Source: Gaoshiqia hydrogeniformans
Lineage (GTDB): Bacteria; Bacteroidota; Bacteroidia; Bacteroidales; Prolixibacteraceae
NCBI RefSeq assembly: GCF_049347105.1
Contig: NZ_CP186334.1
Location: 310,001-374,000, forward strand
Direction of reading: 5' to 3'
Length of the DNA: 64,000 nt
The translations under genes and the position numbers were made by a program. Below are positions 24,706 to 32,299 of this stretch, piece by piece; the stretch's first letter is position 1; each line of letters opens with the position of its first letter. A model generated the notes under the pieces. That model did no database searches. It saw only the letters and a list, made by a program, of their open reading frames with translations, and had not been told where the DNA came from.

Positions 24706-25860
24706 ATGGGTACATTTATAGAATTCATCCTCGAACACGTTTCTCAATTCTTCCAGTTTACCGCTTTTGCCAACATGACCGTAGGCCACCTGGTGATGAT
24801 TGCCATTGGCCTGGTATTCATCTACCTGGCCATTGCAAAAGAGTTTGAGCCCATGTTGCTGATTCCTATTGGCTTTGGTATTCTGGTTGGGAACATCGCC
24901 TTTTCACCTGGCTTTAAAATTGGTGTTTACGAAACAGGAAGTGTTTTAAACTACCTGTATTTTGGGGTTTCGCAAGGGGTTTATCCGCCTCTGATCTTCC
25001 TGGGGATCGGCGCAATGACCGACTTCTCGTCGCTGATTTCAAACCCGAAACTGATTTTGATCGGCGCCGCGGCCCAGTTTGGTATTTTCGGCGCTTACTG
25101 TATTGCCTTGGCGCTTGGATTCAGCCCCACCGAAGCGGGCGCCATTGGGATTATTGGTGGCGCTGACGGTCCGACCGCTATCTTCATCTCATCGAAACTG
25201 GCTCCCGACCTGATGGGCGCTATTGCGGTTTCAGCCTACTCGTACATGGCCCTGGTGCCTGTCATCCAGCCACCCATCATGAGATTACTGACGAACCGGA
25301 AAGAACGTGTCATCCGGATGAAACCGCCGCGCGCCGTTTCGAAAACCGAAAAGATCATTTTTGCCATCAGCGGGATGTTACTCACTACCTTTATTGTGCC
25401 GAGCGGTTTGCCCTTGCTGGGCATGCTATTCTTCGGTAACTTACTGAAAGAAAGCGGCGTTACAAAACGGTTAGCCGACACGGCAAAAGGTCCGCTGATC
25501 GATATCGTCACCATCCTGCTCGGTTTAACCGTTGGAGCTTCAACCCAGGCAACTACCTTCCTGACGGTGAAGTCAGTGGGTATTTTCTTTCTGGGTGCAC
25601 TTTCGTTTGTGATTGCTACTACTGTAGGTGTATTGTTTGTTAAGTTCATCAATTTATTTTTGAAAGAAGGAAACAAAATCAATCCGCTGATCGGCAACTC
25701 GGGCGTATCGGCTGTTCCCGACAGCGCCCGTATTTCGCAGACGGTAGGGCTTCAGTACGATAAAACAAACTACCTGTTGATGCACGCCATGGGGCCAAAT
25801 GTAGCCGGGGTTATCGGGTCGGCTGTTGCCGCCGGTATCCTGTTGAGCTTCCTGATGTAA
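24706..25860 (+). CDS. mmdB: Sodium-translocating decarboxylase beta subunit
   Basis: 384 residues with about ten hydrophobic segments. IGIIGGADGPTAIFISSKLAP (one long conserved segment, residues 143-163) holds the acidic residue involved in Na+ and carboxybiotin handling, and SGVSAVPDSARISQ lies near 328. The protein decarboxylates carboxybiotin and exports Na+, so the fermentation step conserves energy as a sodium gradient. It is the last gene of the mce-mmdA-gamma-mmdC-mmdB operon, followed by a terminator. Confidence 0.94.
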   Translation: MGTFIEFILEHVSQFFQFTAFANMTVGHLVMIAIGLVFIYLAIAKEFEPMLLIPIGFGILVGNIAFSPGFKIGVYETGSVLNYLYFGVSQGVYPPLIFLGIGAMTDFSSLISNPKLILIGAAAQFGIFGAYCIALALGFSPTEAGAIGIIGGADGPTAIFISSKLAPDLMGAIAVSAYSYMALVPVIQPPIMRLLTNRKERVIRMKPPRAVSKTEKIIFAISGMLLTTFIVPSGLPLLGMLFFGNLLKESGVTKRLADTAKGPLIDIVTILLGLTVGASTQATTFLTVKSVGIFFLGALSFVIATTVGVLFVKFINLFLKEGNKINPLIGNSGVSAVPDSARISQTVGLQYDKTNYLLMHAMGPNVAGVIGSAVAAGILLSFLM

Positions 25861-25883
25861 TTTCTGTTTAACACGATAAACGA

Positions 25884-25918
25884 AAAGCTTCTCTTCCGAA
25901 AAAAGAGGAGCTTTTTTT
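25884..25918 (+). terminator. Rho-independent terminator after mmdB
   Basis: AAAGCTTCTCTT pairs with AAGAGGAGCTTTT (one mismatch) around CCGAAA and ends in a run of seven T. Confidence 0.88.
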
Positions 25919-25948
25919 GTATACTTGCACAAACTAATTCCTGATCCA

Positions 25949-26710
25949 ATGAAAAAAATTTTATCATCGCTTTTGATTGCACTGCTTACTATTCCTGCCT
26001 TCTCGCAGGAGAAAAGCGAAGCAAGCCCTTCTAAACTGAACGTGTTGGTATTCTCAAAAACCGCCGGATTTCGTCATAATTCCATTGCAAACGGGATTAA
26101 AATACTCAGTGAACTGGCTCAGGAGAATGCCTGGGATCTAACATCCACCGAGAATAGTCAGTTAATTACGCCCGGTTTTTTAGTGAATTTTGATGTTGTT
26201 GTCTTTCTGAATCCCACCGGAGATGTTTTTAACCAGGAGCAGGAAAAGGCTTTTGCCGACTTCATGAAGACCGGAAAAGGGTTCGTCGGAATTCATGCTT
26301 CGGCCGATTGTGAATACGACTGGGCCTGGTATGGGGGATTAAACGGGGCTTACTTTCTGATGCACCCGCCGGCACAGGAAGGCACCGTGATTTTTGAAGA
26401 CTGTAATCACCCGTCCATGGAGGTGTTCAAGGGAAAAGACAGCTGGACGACTTTTGATGAATGGTATTCCTTTAAAGCCAATCCCCGTGCAAAAGTCAAT
26501 GTTTTAGCCCGGCTGGATGAGTCGTCGATTAAAAAAGCGAATAATGACGACTGGAAAATGGGCGATCACCCGATTATCTGGTGGCAGGAATACGAAGGCG
26601 CCCGGTCGTTCTACACCGGTTTTGGACACACTGCCGAAGCTTTTGACGACCCGAATGTAAAAGCGCACCTTGCCGGAGCCATTGAATGGGCCGGCAAACG
26701 AAAGAACTAA
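25949..26710 (+). CDS. Secreted ThuA-like domain protein
   Basis: 253 residues from the ATG at 25949; the signal peptide ends near IPAFSQ (about residue 19). The rest is one ThuA-like domain: LVFSKTAGFRHNSI near the start, GKGFVGIHASADCEYDW centrally, HPIIWWQEYEGARSFYTG near the end. ThuA-like domains have a glutamine-amidotransferase-like fold and occur in sugar-related secreted proteins; no reaction is firmly established for the secreted forms. It stands alone between two terminator or convergent boundaries. Confidence 0.88.
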   Translation: MKKILSSLLIALLTIPAFSQEKSEASPSKLNVLVFSKTAGFRHNSIANGIKILSELAQENAWDLTSTENSQLITPGFLVNFDVVVFLNPTGDVFNQEQEKAFADFMKTGKGFVGIHASADCEYDWAWYGGLNGAYFLMHPPAQEGTVIFEDCNHPSMEVFKGKDSWTTFDEWYSFKANPRAKVNVLARLDESSIKKANNDDWKMGDHPIIWWQEYEGARSFYTGFGHTAEAFDDPNVKAHLAGAIEWAGKRKN

Positions 26711-26778
26711 AACTCAGAAAAATGTTTTAACAAGATAACATGCAGGAAGCGGGTTTGATGACAGGTCCGCTTCATGCT

Positions 26779-26988
26779 TTACAAATCCAGGCGGCCCTGC
26801 AGCTCATGAGCCTGTGTTGCAAAAAAGTCTTCCACGATACGATCAATCGTCATCAGGCATTTGCCGCAACTGGTTCCCGCCCGGGTTGCATATTGAATGT
26901 CTGATGTATCTTTAGCCCCCTTTTTCAATTCGTTGATGATTTCCTTTTCCGAAACCATATTACATATACAAACCAAACGGTCACTCAT
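26779..26988 (-). CDS. BFD-like [2Fe-2S] protein
   Basis: 69 residues from the ATG at 26988. CICN near the start and TSCGKC about 30 residues later form a four-Cys pattern of the bacterioferritin-associated-ferredoxin type [2Fe-2S] domain. The frame extends upstream to 27096, but those extra 36 residues do not look like the family and would overlap the preceding gene, so the shorter start is preferred. Such small proteins carry electrons or mobilise iron. It lies 83 bp downstream of the HD-domain gene on the same strand. Confidence 0.75.
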   Translation of the reverse strand: MSDRLVCICNMVSEKEIINELKKGAKDTSDIQYATRAGTSCGKCLMTIDRIVEDFFATQAHELQGRLDL

Positions 26989-27070
26989 TTTGCTGTATCT
27001 TTTTATTACCCGGTCACTTGCCTGCTCAGCATCTTCAAAAGTTTCCACGAAACGATTCCCTTCCAGCCGA

Positions 27071-27871
27071 TCAGGCAACAAACTTATTTTCAACAAATAA
27101 CCTGATCTGACGGTACACTTCTATTACATCGTCCCGTTTCGGAAGTGTGTCGTAAATCTTTTGCGTGAGCTGTTTTTCGTTCAACAGTTGGAAACTGTCT
27201 TTGAAATTTAAATCATAAACCATTGCCAACAGAAATAGTTTAAAATCGTTTACCGAATGCAGGTCTTTTTTTAGCACCGGTTTACCGGCCCGCAAAGCTT
27301 TAATCACCAATTCACTCACTCCCGGCGTATTGGGCAACCCATAACTTATTGACGGCAACAAGAAAGATCCGTCGCGTTTCATCTGAGACACGCAAATTTC
27401 CCAGATGTCGAGTTTATCGGCATCACGCAGGATTTTACTGAATTGAGAAACCTGATCATCCGAAGAAGTTGCAACCGCTTTGTTGTGCAGTTCAATAACC
27501 TGCGTCACGAGTTGTTGCACCGGTTCCGGCCAGCCGGTAAAAAAATCCTGTTCTTTTAAAACCGAAACGCTTAAAGCGGCATGGTCCTCTGATTTTGTAT
27601 CGTCAAAGGTTTTGTATATTTCAAATTGCTGGAATCGTCCCAAATCGTGAAGTAAACCGATGATGCGGGCCAGTTCGCAGCCGTTTTCATCCAATTTCAG
27701 TTTTTGCGCCAGTTGCAGCGATAACCGGGCCACCCTCAACGAATGGTCTTTTTTAAGCTGTAAACTATCTGCCACACGAACATCCTTTCCTGCAAGCTGT
27801 TTCCGGGTATAATCTTCGAAAAAAACATTCACCGTCTCCGCGATCTGCTTCATCATTGTCAATTGTTCCAT
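27071..27871 (-). CDS. HD-domain phosphohydrolase
   Basis: 266 residues from the ATG at 27871 (an in-frame upstream start at 27898 is less likely). The HD metal-site set is visible: H43 (KKDHSLRVA), H75-D76 (GLLHDLGRF), and D152 in RDADKLDIWE. The family hydrolyses phosphate esters of nucleotides or related metabolites; the substrate cannot be told from sequence. It is cytosolic, with no signal or membrane helix. Confidence 0.85.
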   Translation of the reverse strand: MEQLTMMKQIAETVNVFFEDYTRKQLAGKDVRVADSLQLKKDHSLRVARLSLQLAQKLKLDENGCELARIIGLLHDLGRFQQFEIYKTFDDTKSEDHAALSVSVLKEQDFFTGWPEPVQQLVTQVIELHNKAVATSSDDQVSQFSKILRDADKLDIWEICVSQMKRDGSFLLPSISYGLPNTPGVSELVIKALRAGKPVLKKDLHSVNDFKLFLLAMVYDLNFKDSFQLLNEKQLTQKIYDTLPKRDDVIEVYRQIRLFVENKFVA

Positions 27872-27999
27872 AGATGCGCAAAAATAGTCGATTTGCAAAT
27901 TCCCTCAATTTTATGCCCGAAAGATTTATCAACAATACACAATGCATCATCTATCCATAAGTTTTTAAGTTTTGACAGTGGGAAAAAGGAATGTTTTAT

Positions 28000-28007
28000 T
28001 ATTTTTG
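28000..28007 (+). promoter_or_regulatory. -7 promoter element of tRNA-Arg
   Basis: TATTTTTG fits TAnnTTTG and lies 12 bases before the tRNA. A TTTG at 27971-27974 is a possible -33 element, but the spacing is about 5 bases longer than usual. Confidence 0.5.
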
Positions 28008-28019
28008 CATCGCTTTAAA

Positions 28020-28094
28020 GGTCCCATAGTTCAATGGATAGAATATCAGATTCCGGTTCTGACGATTTGGGTTCGAGTCCCGATGGGATCACCA
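28020..28094 (+). tRNA. tRNA-Arg(CCG)
   Basis: A 75-base cloverleaf can be folded by hand. The acceptor GGTCCCA pairs with TGGGATC, the anticodon stem is TCAGA/TCTGA, the loop TTCCGGT gives anticodon CCG, and the T loop TTCGAGT is standard. CCA is encoded. It is followed directly by a terminator and then by a defence-type gene cluster. Confidence 0.93.
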
Positions 28095-28095
28095 G

Positions 28096-28125
28096 AGAGA
28101 TGTCATTAAGACATCTCTTTTTTTT
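28096..28125 (+). terminator. Terminator of tRNA-Arg
   Basis: AGAGATGTC and GACATCTCT form a 9-bp stem around ATTAA, followed by a run of at least seven T. Confidence 0.92.
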
Positions 28126-28366
28126 ATGAATAGACTTCTATTTTGGGTCAACTTCGTCAAAATCAATTTAAAATCCTTCATTTTGGGGATAAATTCAATA
28201 AAATCTTGTCACTCTCATACTTTGAAATTTATGGTTCGAGCTTCTCTTTAGGTTGACCCAACGGTATTCGAACCTTTGAGATATAGCTTCTGTCTCAGAT
28301 GCTTAAACCAATTTATAATAATACAGCAAATCATCTTCGGTTTAAATATTTGTGTATATTTGTACT
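28126..28366. other. Gene-free stretch between tRNA-Arg and the AbiE genes
   Basis: It is AT-rich and contains a 10-bp inverted repeat, TTGGGTCAAC (about 28144-28153) and GTTGACCCAA (about 28252-28261), about 100 bases apart, then a promoter-like TATATTTG at 28355-28362. No gene is evident. I found no clear duplication of the tRNA 3' end that would mark an attachment site. Confidence 0.5.
28355..28362 (+). promoter_or_regulatory. -7 promoter element immediately upstream of the AbiEi gene
   Basis: TATATTTG ends 4 bases before the ATG at 28367, so the transcript would start at or next to the start codon and be nearly leaderless. Confidence 0.5.
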
Positions 28367-29137
28367 ATGAGTACAGTTGCACCAATAAAAATAAACCAAT
28401 TGCTTCAGAAGTTGCCTTCGGGGAGCCTGTTTTTTTCATCGTGGATGAGAGAGAACGGCATATCTTATGATCTGCAACGACGCTACCGCGATTCCGAATG
28501 GCTCACCTCTATCGGGGCAGGTGTGATGGTCCGTACCGGTGATAGCCCAACCATATACGGGGCTTTATCGTCATTGAACAAACAAACGGGCAAGCACTTT
28601 TACATTGGTGGATTATCATCCCTGGAGCTGGCAGGATACACACATTATGTACCTATGGGGAGACAGGTTGTATATGTAGGCCATCCTAAAGACGAGTGGG
28701 TCCCGTCCTGGCTCAAAAAACATGATTGGGGTGTGGACTTATTATTCGTAACCTCGGAATATTTCGATGCAGATACCGGTATAACATCGATGATGCAGGG
28801 GGCATTCGAAATACTGGTTTCCACCCCGGAACGAGCATTTATGGAATGTCTGAATCTTGCTCCGCGCCAGTACAACCTCATGGATTTGTATTATGTAATG
28901 GAACAACTAACTGCGCTTCGCCCCGGCGCGGTACAGGCCTTGCTGGAACAGAATACATCAGTAAAAATGAAACGTTTGTTCCTGTATATGGCCGAAAAAG
29001 CCGGTCATGCCTGGTTCAGTGACCTGGATTTGCAAAAAATAGATACCGGGAGCGGAAAACGGGAAATCGTACCCAACGGTGTTTACGACAGCAAATACCA
29101 GATAGTGATATCCGAAGAACTGAAAAATTATGAATAA
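28367..29137 (+). CDS. AbiEi-type antitoxin of a type IV toxin-antitoxin system
   Basis: 256 residues from the ATG at 28367. An N-terminal winged-helix part (about 1-90) is followed by the C-terminal antitoxin domain typical of AbiEi proteins, including YIGGLSSLELAGY near 80 and STPERAFMECL near 150. AbiEi represses its operon and prevents AbiEii toxicity, in type IV systems without stable complex formation. It overlaps the toxin gene by 8 bp, so the two are translationally coupled. Confidence 0.85.
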   Translation: MSTVAPIKINQLLQKLPSGSLFFSSWMRENGISYDLQRRYRDSEWLTSIGAGVMVRTGDSPTIYGALSSLNKQTGKHFYIGGLSSLELAGYTHYVPMGRQVVYVGHPKDEWVPSWLKKHDWGVDLLFVTSEYFDADTGITSMMQGAFEILVSTPERAFMECLNLAPRQYNLMDLYYVMEQLTALRPGAVQALLEQNTSVKMKRLFLYMAEKAGHAWFSDLDLQKIDTGSGKREIVPNGVYDSKYQIVISEELKNYE

Positions 29138-30029
29138 GCTCTACAAAGAACAGGTCCGGCTTTTACTCCGCATATTACCCGTAATCTACCGGGAGGAAGA
29201 TTTTGCAGTTCATGGCGGTACGGCCATAAACTTATTTATTAAAGACCTTCCGCGTTATTCTGTGGATGTGGATTTAACTTATATTCCGTTTGGTCCGCGG
29301 GATGAAAGCCTTGCGGAAATTAATAAAAAGCTGGATGCAATCAGTCAGCAACTGCAACGGGCAGTGCCGAATATTAATATTCGTCCGGTACCCAATAAGC
29401 TATTATGCACATTGGGAAGGAACACGGTAAAAATTGAAGTAAACGGGATCAAACGGGGCATAATAGGATCCACAATTGAAATGCCATTATGCAATAAAGC
29501 GCAGGCAGAGTTTGGGATGTACTGCAAAGCACGAATCGTGCCTGTTGAACAGTTGTATGGTGGAAAAATTGCTGCAGCCCTCAGCCGTCAGCACCCGCGC
29601 GATTTGTTCGACTACAATTATATGGATCCTGATAAAATAAACAATTTGAAACGAGGTTTTATGTTTGCCCTGTTGGGAAGCGACAAACCGTTTATTGCAT
29701 CCTTGGCACCACACGTGATAAACCAGCAGGAAGCCCTGGAGAACCAGTTTCGCGGTATGACGGATATTCCATTTACTTATGAGAATTACGAAACCGCACG
29801 GGAAAAGCTTATTGCATTTATTAACGTAATGCTAAACGAAGAAGACAAAGCATTCCTTGTTAGTTTTGAAGAAGGCGACCCGCAATGGGAAAAATCAGCA
29901 TACTCAGATTTCAGGGATTTCCCTTCCGTACAATGGAAGCTGCATAATGTGAACAAACTGAAAACTCAGACCCGGGCAAAACATAGGCAGGAAGTGGAGC
30001 GATTGAAACACTTTTTCGGAATAAAATAA
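29130..30029 (+). CDS. AbiEii-type nucleotidyltransferase toxin
   Basis: 299 residues of the DNA-polymerase-beta-like nucleotidyltransferase superfamily. The catalytic signatures are HGGTAINLF (about 28-36) and SVDVDLTY (about 50-57). The family motif LYGGKIAAALSRQHPRDLF near 135-153 is intact. AbiEii proteins transfer nucleotides onto RNA targets such as tRNA and halt growth, giving abortive phage defence. All key residues are present, so the system should be functional. Confidence 0.88.
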   Translation: MNKLYKEQVRLLLRILPVIYREEDFAVHGGTAINLFIKDLPRYSVDVDLTYIPFGPRDESLAEINKKLDAISQQLQRAVPNINIRPVPNKLLCTLGRNTVKIEVNGIKRGIIGSTIEMPLCNKAQAEFGMYCKARIVPVEQLYGGKIAAALSRQHPRDLFDYNYMDPDKINNLKRGFMFALLGSDKPFIASLAPHVINQQEALENQFRGMTDIPFTYENYETAREKLIAFINVMLNEEDKAFLVSFEEGDPQWEKSAYSDFRDFPSVQWKLHNVNKLKTQTRAKHRQEVERLKHFFGIK

Positions 30030-30125
30030 TACTGTAATGTCTTACTTTATCAATAATATAGCTCTAATTGCATGATTAATTTGTTGCATAACGATAGTTA
30101 TTCAAATGAAGGAAACGCGTAAAAA

Positions 30126-30370
30126 ATGGATTTTGAAGCCCTGAAAGAAATAAATTGTTGCGAAAAAAACTTCGCCTTTCGCAGAAAGAAATGGCTGAGC
30201 GTTCGGGCGTTTCATTGGGTAGTCTAAAGCGTTTTGAAAATACTGGTAAAATATCGCTGGAAGCTCTTCTTAAACTTGCCCGTTTAAGTGGACGACTTAA
30301 AGATTTTGATACAATCTTTCAATCCGGTGATGATTTAAATGAGGTTAAAAAGCTTTTCACCAATAAATAA
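30126..30370 (+). pseudogene. HipB-like HTH regulator, apparently frameshifted near its start
   Basis: A Cro/C1-type helix-turn-helix (LSQKEMAERSGVSLGSLKRFE) occupies most of the product. The only start in this frame is a TTG at 30155, with a stop at 30134. In another frame, ATG 30126 begins MDFEALKEI, which looks like the natural N-terminus of such regulators. A small deletion near 30150 would explain the split. HipB represses hipBA and neutralises HipA. Since hipA next to it is truncated, decay of the whole pair is likely; a short TTG-started protein is the alternative. Confidence 0.6.
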
Positions 30371-30662
30371 AGGCCATAAAACAATAAATAAACTATTTGT
30401 TTCACTTCGTACTGAGGGCCAAAAGTACGAAGTTGGCGAACTGATACTCAAGGAACAAAAGATATACTTTCAGTATAACTCAGATTTCGTATCTTCAGGG
30501 TTGAACCTGCCACCCATAAAACTTCCTTTTAATAATGAAATTAGTACATGTCAAAAAGAACCTTTTGAAGGACTGTTTGGAGTTTTTAACGATTCGTTAC
30601 CCGATGGTTGGGGCCGCTTACTGCTTGAATACTTTATTACGGAACAATTCAAGGGAAAGTAA
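30339..30662 (+). pseudogene. HipA N-terminal fragment
   Basis: 107 residues with the HipA N-terminal couple region: KLFVSLRTEGQKYEVGEL and EPFEGLFGVFNDSLPDGWG. A complete HipA kinase has about 400 or more residues. The kinase domain is lost because the frame stops shortly after LLEYFI. It overlaps the hipB remnant, as in normal hipBA operons. It would be inactive as a kinase toxin. Confidence 0.8.
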
Positions 30663-30714
30663 TTGTAACAAAGCGATTTTTCCCAAAGCCAGGGAGTGAT
30701 TGGTTTTCTTTTTA

Positions 30715-30722
30715 TACTTTTG
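30715..30722 (+). promoter_or_regulatory. -7 promoter element directly before the GIY-YIG-like gene
   Basis: TACTTTTG ends 4 bases before the ATG at 30727, the same leaderless geometry as for the AbiEi gene. Confidence 0.45.
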
Positions 30723-30726
30723 CGGC

Positions 30727-30969
30727 ATGTATTATTCCTATGTCATTTATAACCTCGAACATCACCGTTTCTACTACGGGGTGTGTATTGATTTACAAAA
30801 GACCGAGTTGGCTCACAACGAAGGTTTAATCGAGGAAACGCGGGGTATTTCGCCCTGGAATATGGTTTTTCACGAAGAAAATACCAGTAAACAACTTGCC
30901 ATCAGGCGTGTCCGGTTTTACCGTACCTTGGGCGGGCAGCGGTTCCTTAAACGGAAACTGAACTTTTAG
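30727..30969 (+). CDS. Small GIY-YIG-like protein, probably lacking catalytic residues
   Basis: 80 residues from the ATG at 30727. SYVIYN and FYYGVC correspond to the GIY and YIG strands, and PWNMVFHE plus a basic tail ending GGQRFLKRKL match the later part of GIY-YIG endonuclease domains. The conserved catalytic Arg expected shortly after YIG is not obvious (DLQKTELAHN), so activity is doubtful. Single-domain GIY-YIG proteins are common in Bacteroidota and often of unknown role. Confidence 0.6.
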   Translation: MYYSYVIYNLEHHRFYYGVCIDLQKTELAHNEGLIEETRGISPWNMVFHEENTSKQLAIRRVRFYRTLGGQRFLKRKLNF

Positions 30970-31033
30970 ATTTCAACATCAGATAGTTAATAATCATTTC
31001 AACTCAGCACAATAAGCTGATTTTCTTTTTTTG

Positions 31034-31041
31034 TAGATTTG
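31034..31041 (+). promoter_or_regulatory. -7 promoter element of the SPOR lipoprotein gene
   Basis: TAGATTTG matches TAnnTTTG and lies 28 bases before the ATG. Confidence 0.45.
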
Positions 31042-31069
31042 TGCTTGAAACCATTTAAATTATTTAACG

Positions 31070-31561
31070 ATGAGAAGAATAATCATTGGAGCATTTGCAT
31101 GTAGCCTTTTGTTTGTTGGATGTAAATCTTCACAGAAACTGAGTTCGGGCGATGCAACCGAAGCCGTGAGCCGGAATGATCAGCAGCCAAAAGTTTTTTC
31201 GGTCACTGAACCCAAACCTGCAGCCCGCGAAACCGGCACGACAACATATGACCAACCTGCCGCACCTGTGCGTACACAAACCGAAGCATTCAATTTTGCA
31301 CAGAAAGAAGATGCAAGTAAATACGACGGAAGCAGCTTTTTTGTAATTATCGGCAGTTTCAGTTCGCTGGATAACGCCAACCGTTACAAACAGGAATTGA
31401 CACCACAAGGATTTAACCCGATTATTTTACACAGCGAAACCGGCTATTACCGGGTATGTGTAAATTCGTATACTGACGAGATGGCCGCCCGTAGGCGTGT
31501 TAACCAAATCCGTACCGATTATCCGAAATATGCAGATACCTGGCTCTTGATTAAAAAATAA
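31070..31561 (+). CDS. SPOR-domain lipoprotein
   Basis: 163 residues with lipobox LFVGC (Cys18), so it is lipid-anchored. A low-complexity Pro/Thr/Ala linker (about 25-80) leads to a C-terminal SPOR domain (about 85-163, FFVIIGSFSSLDNANRYKQEL). SPOR domains bind peptidoglycan lacking stem peptides at the division site. A TAGATTTG box (31034-31041) lies 28 bases before the ATG. It is a single-gene unit ended by a strong terminator. Confidence 0.88.
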   Translation: MRRIIIGAFACSLLFVGCKSSQKLSSGDATEAVSRNDQQPKVFSVTEPKPAARETGTTTYDQPAAPVRTQTEAFNFAQKEDASKYDGSSFFVIIGSFSSLDNANRYKQELTPQGFNPIILHSETGYYRVCVNSYTDEMAARRRVNQIRTDYPKYADTWLLIKK

Positions 31562-31580
31562 TATCCCATATCATTTTACA

Positions 31581-31624
31581 AAAAAGCTGATTACCCGGTA
31601 AAACAGGTAATCAGCTTTTTTTTT
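31581..31624 (+). terminator. Terminator after the SPOR lipoprotein gene
   Basis: AAAAAGCTGATTACC and GGTAATCAGCTTTTT form a perfect 15-bp stem around CGGTAAAACA, ending in at least nine T. Confidence 0.95.
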
Positions 31625-31693
31625 GAAACCGACGAAAGCTTTCGTCAATTTTTAATAATTTACCGGGCAAACCCATTAATACGAACCACAATC

Positions 31694-32296
31694 ATGCAAC
31701 AGAAGCCCCGCATACTCGTTATTAACAGCGCCGAACCGGAGGTCACAACATTCTGGCAGCCGATCGCAAAGCTGTTGGAAAAATACGGCGCTTCCTGTCA
31801 GCTTGCGGAATACCGGGAAAGTAAACAGGGTCCTCCTGCCTGTTTCAACGGCGTGATTATCACTGGATCGCCTCAGGGCGACAACATTGTTGAACATCAC
31901 CAAGCCTGGTTTCAGTGGATTAAAACCTGCGATAAACCTGTTTTAGGAATTTGTGCCGGTCATCATATCACCGGATTTATGTACGGTGCAAAATACCTGC
32001 GCAGCGCAGAATCCGAATCGGGAATAACAGAAATCAGGCAACTGAAACAAGATGAACTTTTTAGCGGCATGCCTGCGAAATTCAAAGTCCGTGAAATGCA
32101 CAATGACTCGATCACGGTGCCCGTGTCGTTTGAGTTACTGGCCAGCTCTGCTGTTTGCCGGAACCAGGCCATGAAACATCAGGATAGACCCATCTACACG
32201 CTGCAATTTCATCCTGAATTCATGAATCACCTCGTTTTCAGAAATTTTTTAACGATCGTGAAGCGGGGCATGTCGCCTAAATCAACATCAAGCTGA
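31694..32296 (+). CDS. Class I glutamine amidotransferase-like protein
   Basis: 200 residues of the class I (triad) amidotransferase fold. The nucleophile is in LGICAGHH near residue 93 and the His-Glu pair in LQFHPEF near 174. No synthase domain is attached, so it is a stand-alone GMP-synthase-like amidotransferase; its partner or substrate is unknown. It converges with the SulP gene, with only 3 bp between stop codons. Confidence 0.8.
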   Translation: MQQKPRILVINSAEPEVTTFWQPIAKLLEKYGASCQLAEYRESKQGPPACFNGVIITGSPQGDNIVEHHQAWFQWIKTCDKPVLGICAGHHITGFMYGAKYLRSAESESGITEIRQLKQDELFSGMPAKFKVREMHNDSITVPVSFELLASSAVCRNQAMKHQDRPIYTLQFHPEFMNHLVFRNFLTIVKRGMSPKSTSS

Positions 32297-32299
32297 ATG

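Noticed and set aside
28255..28310. A second tRNA on the minus strand (TTCGAA-containing stretch)
   Set aside because: A T-loop-like motif is visible, but acceptor and D stems do not pair, so no cloverleaf forms.
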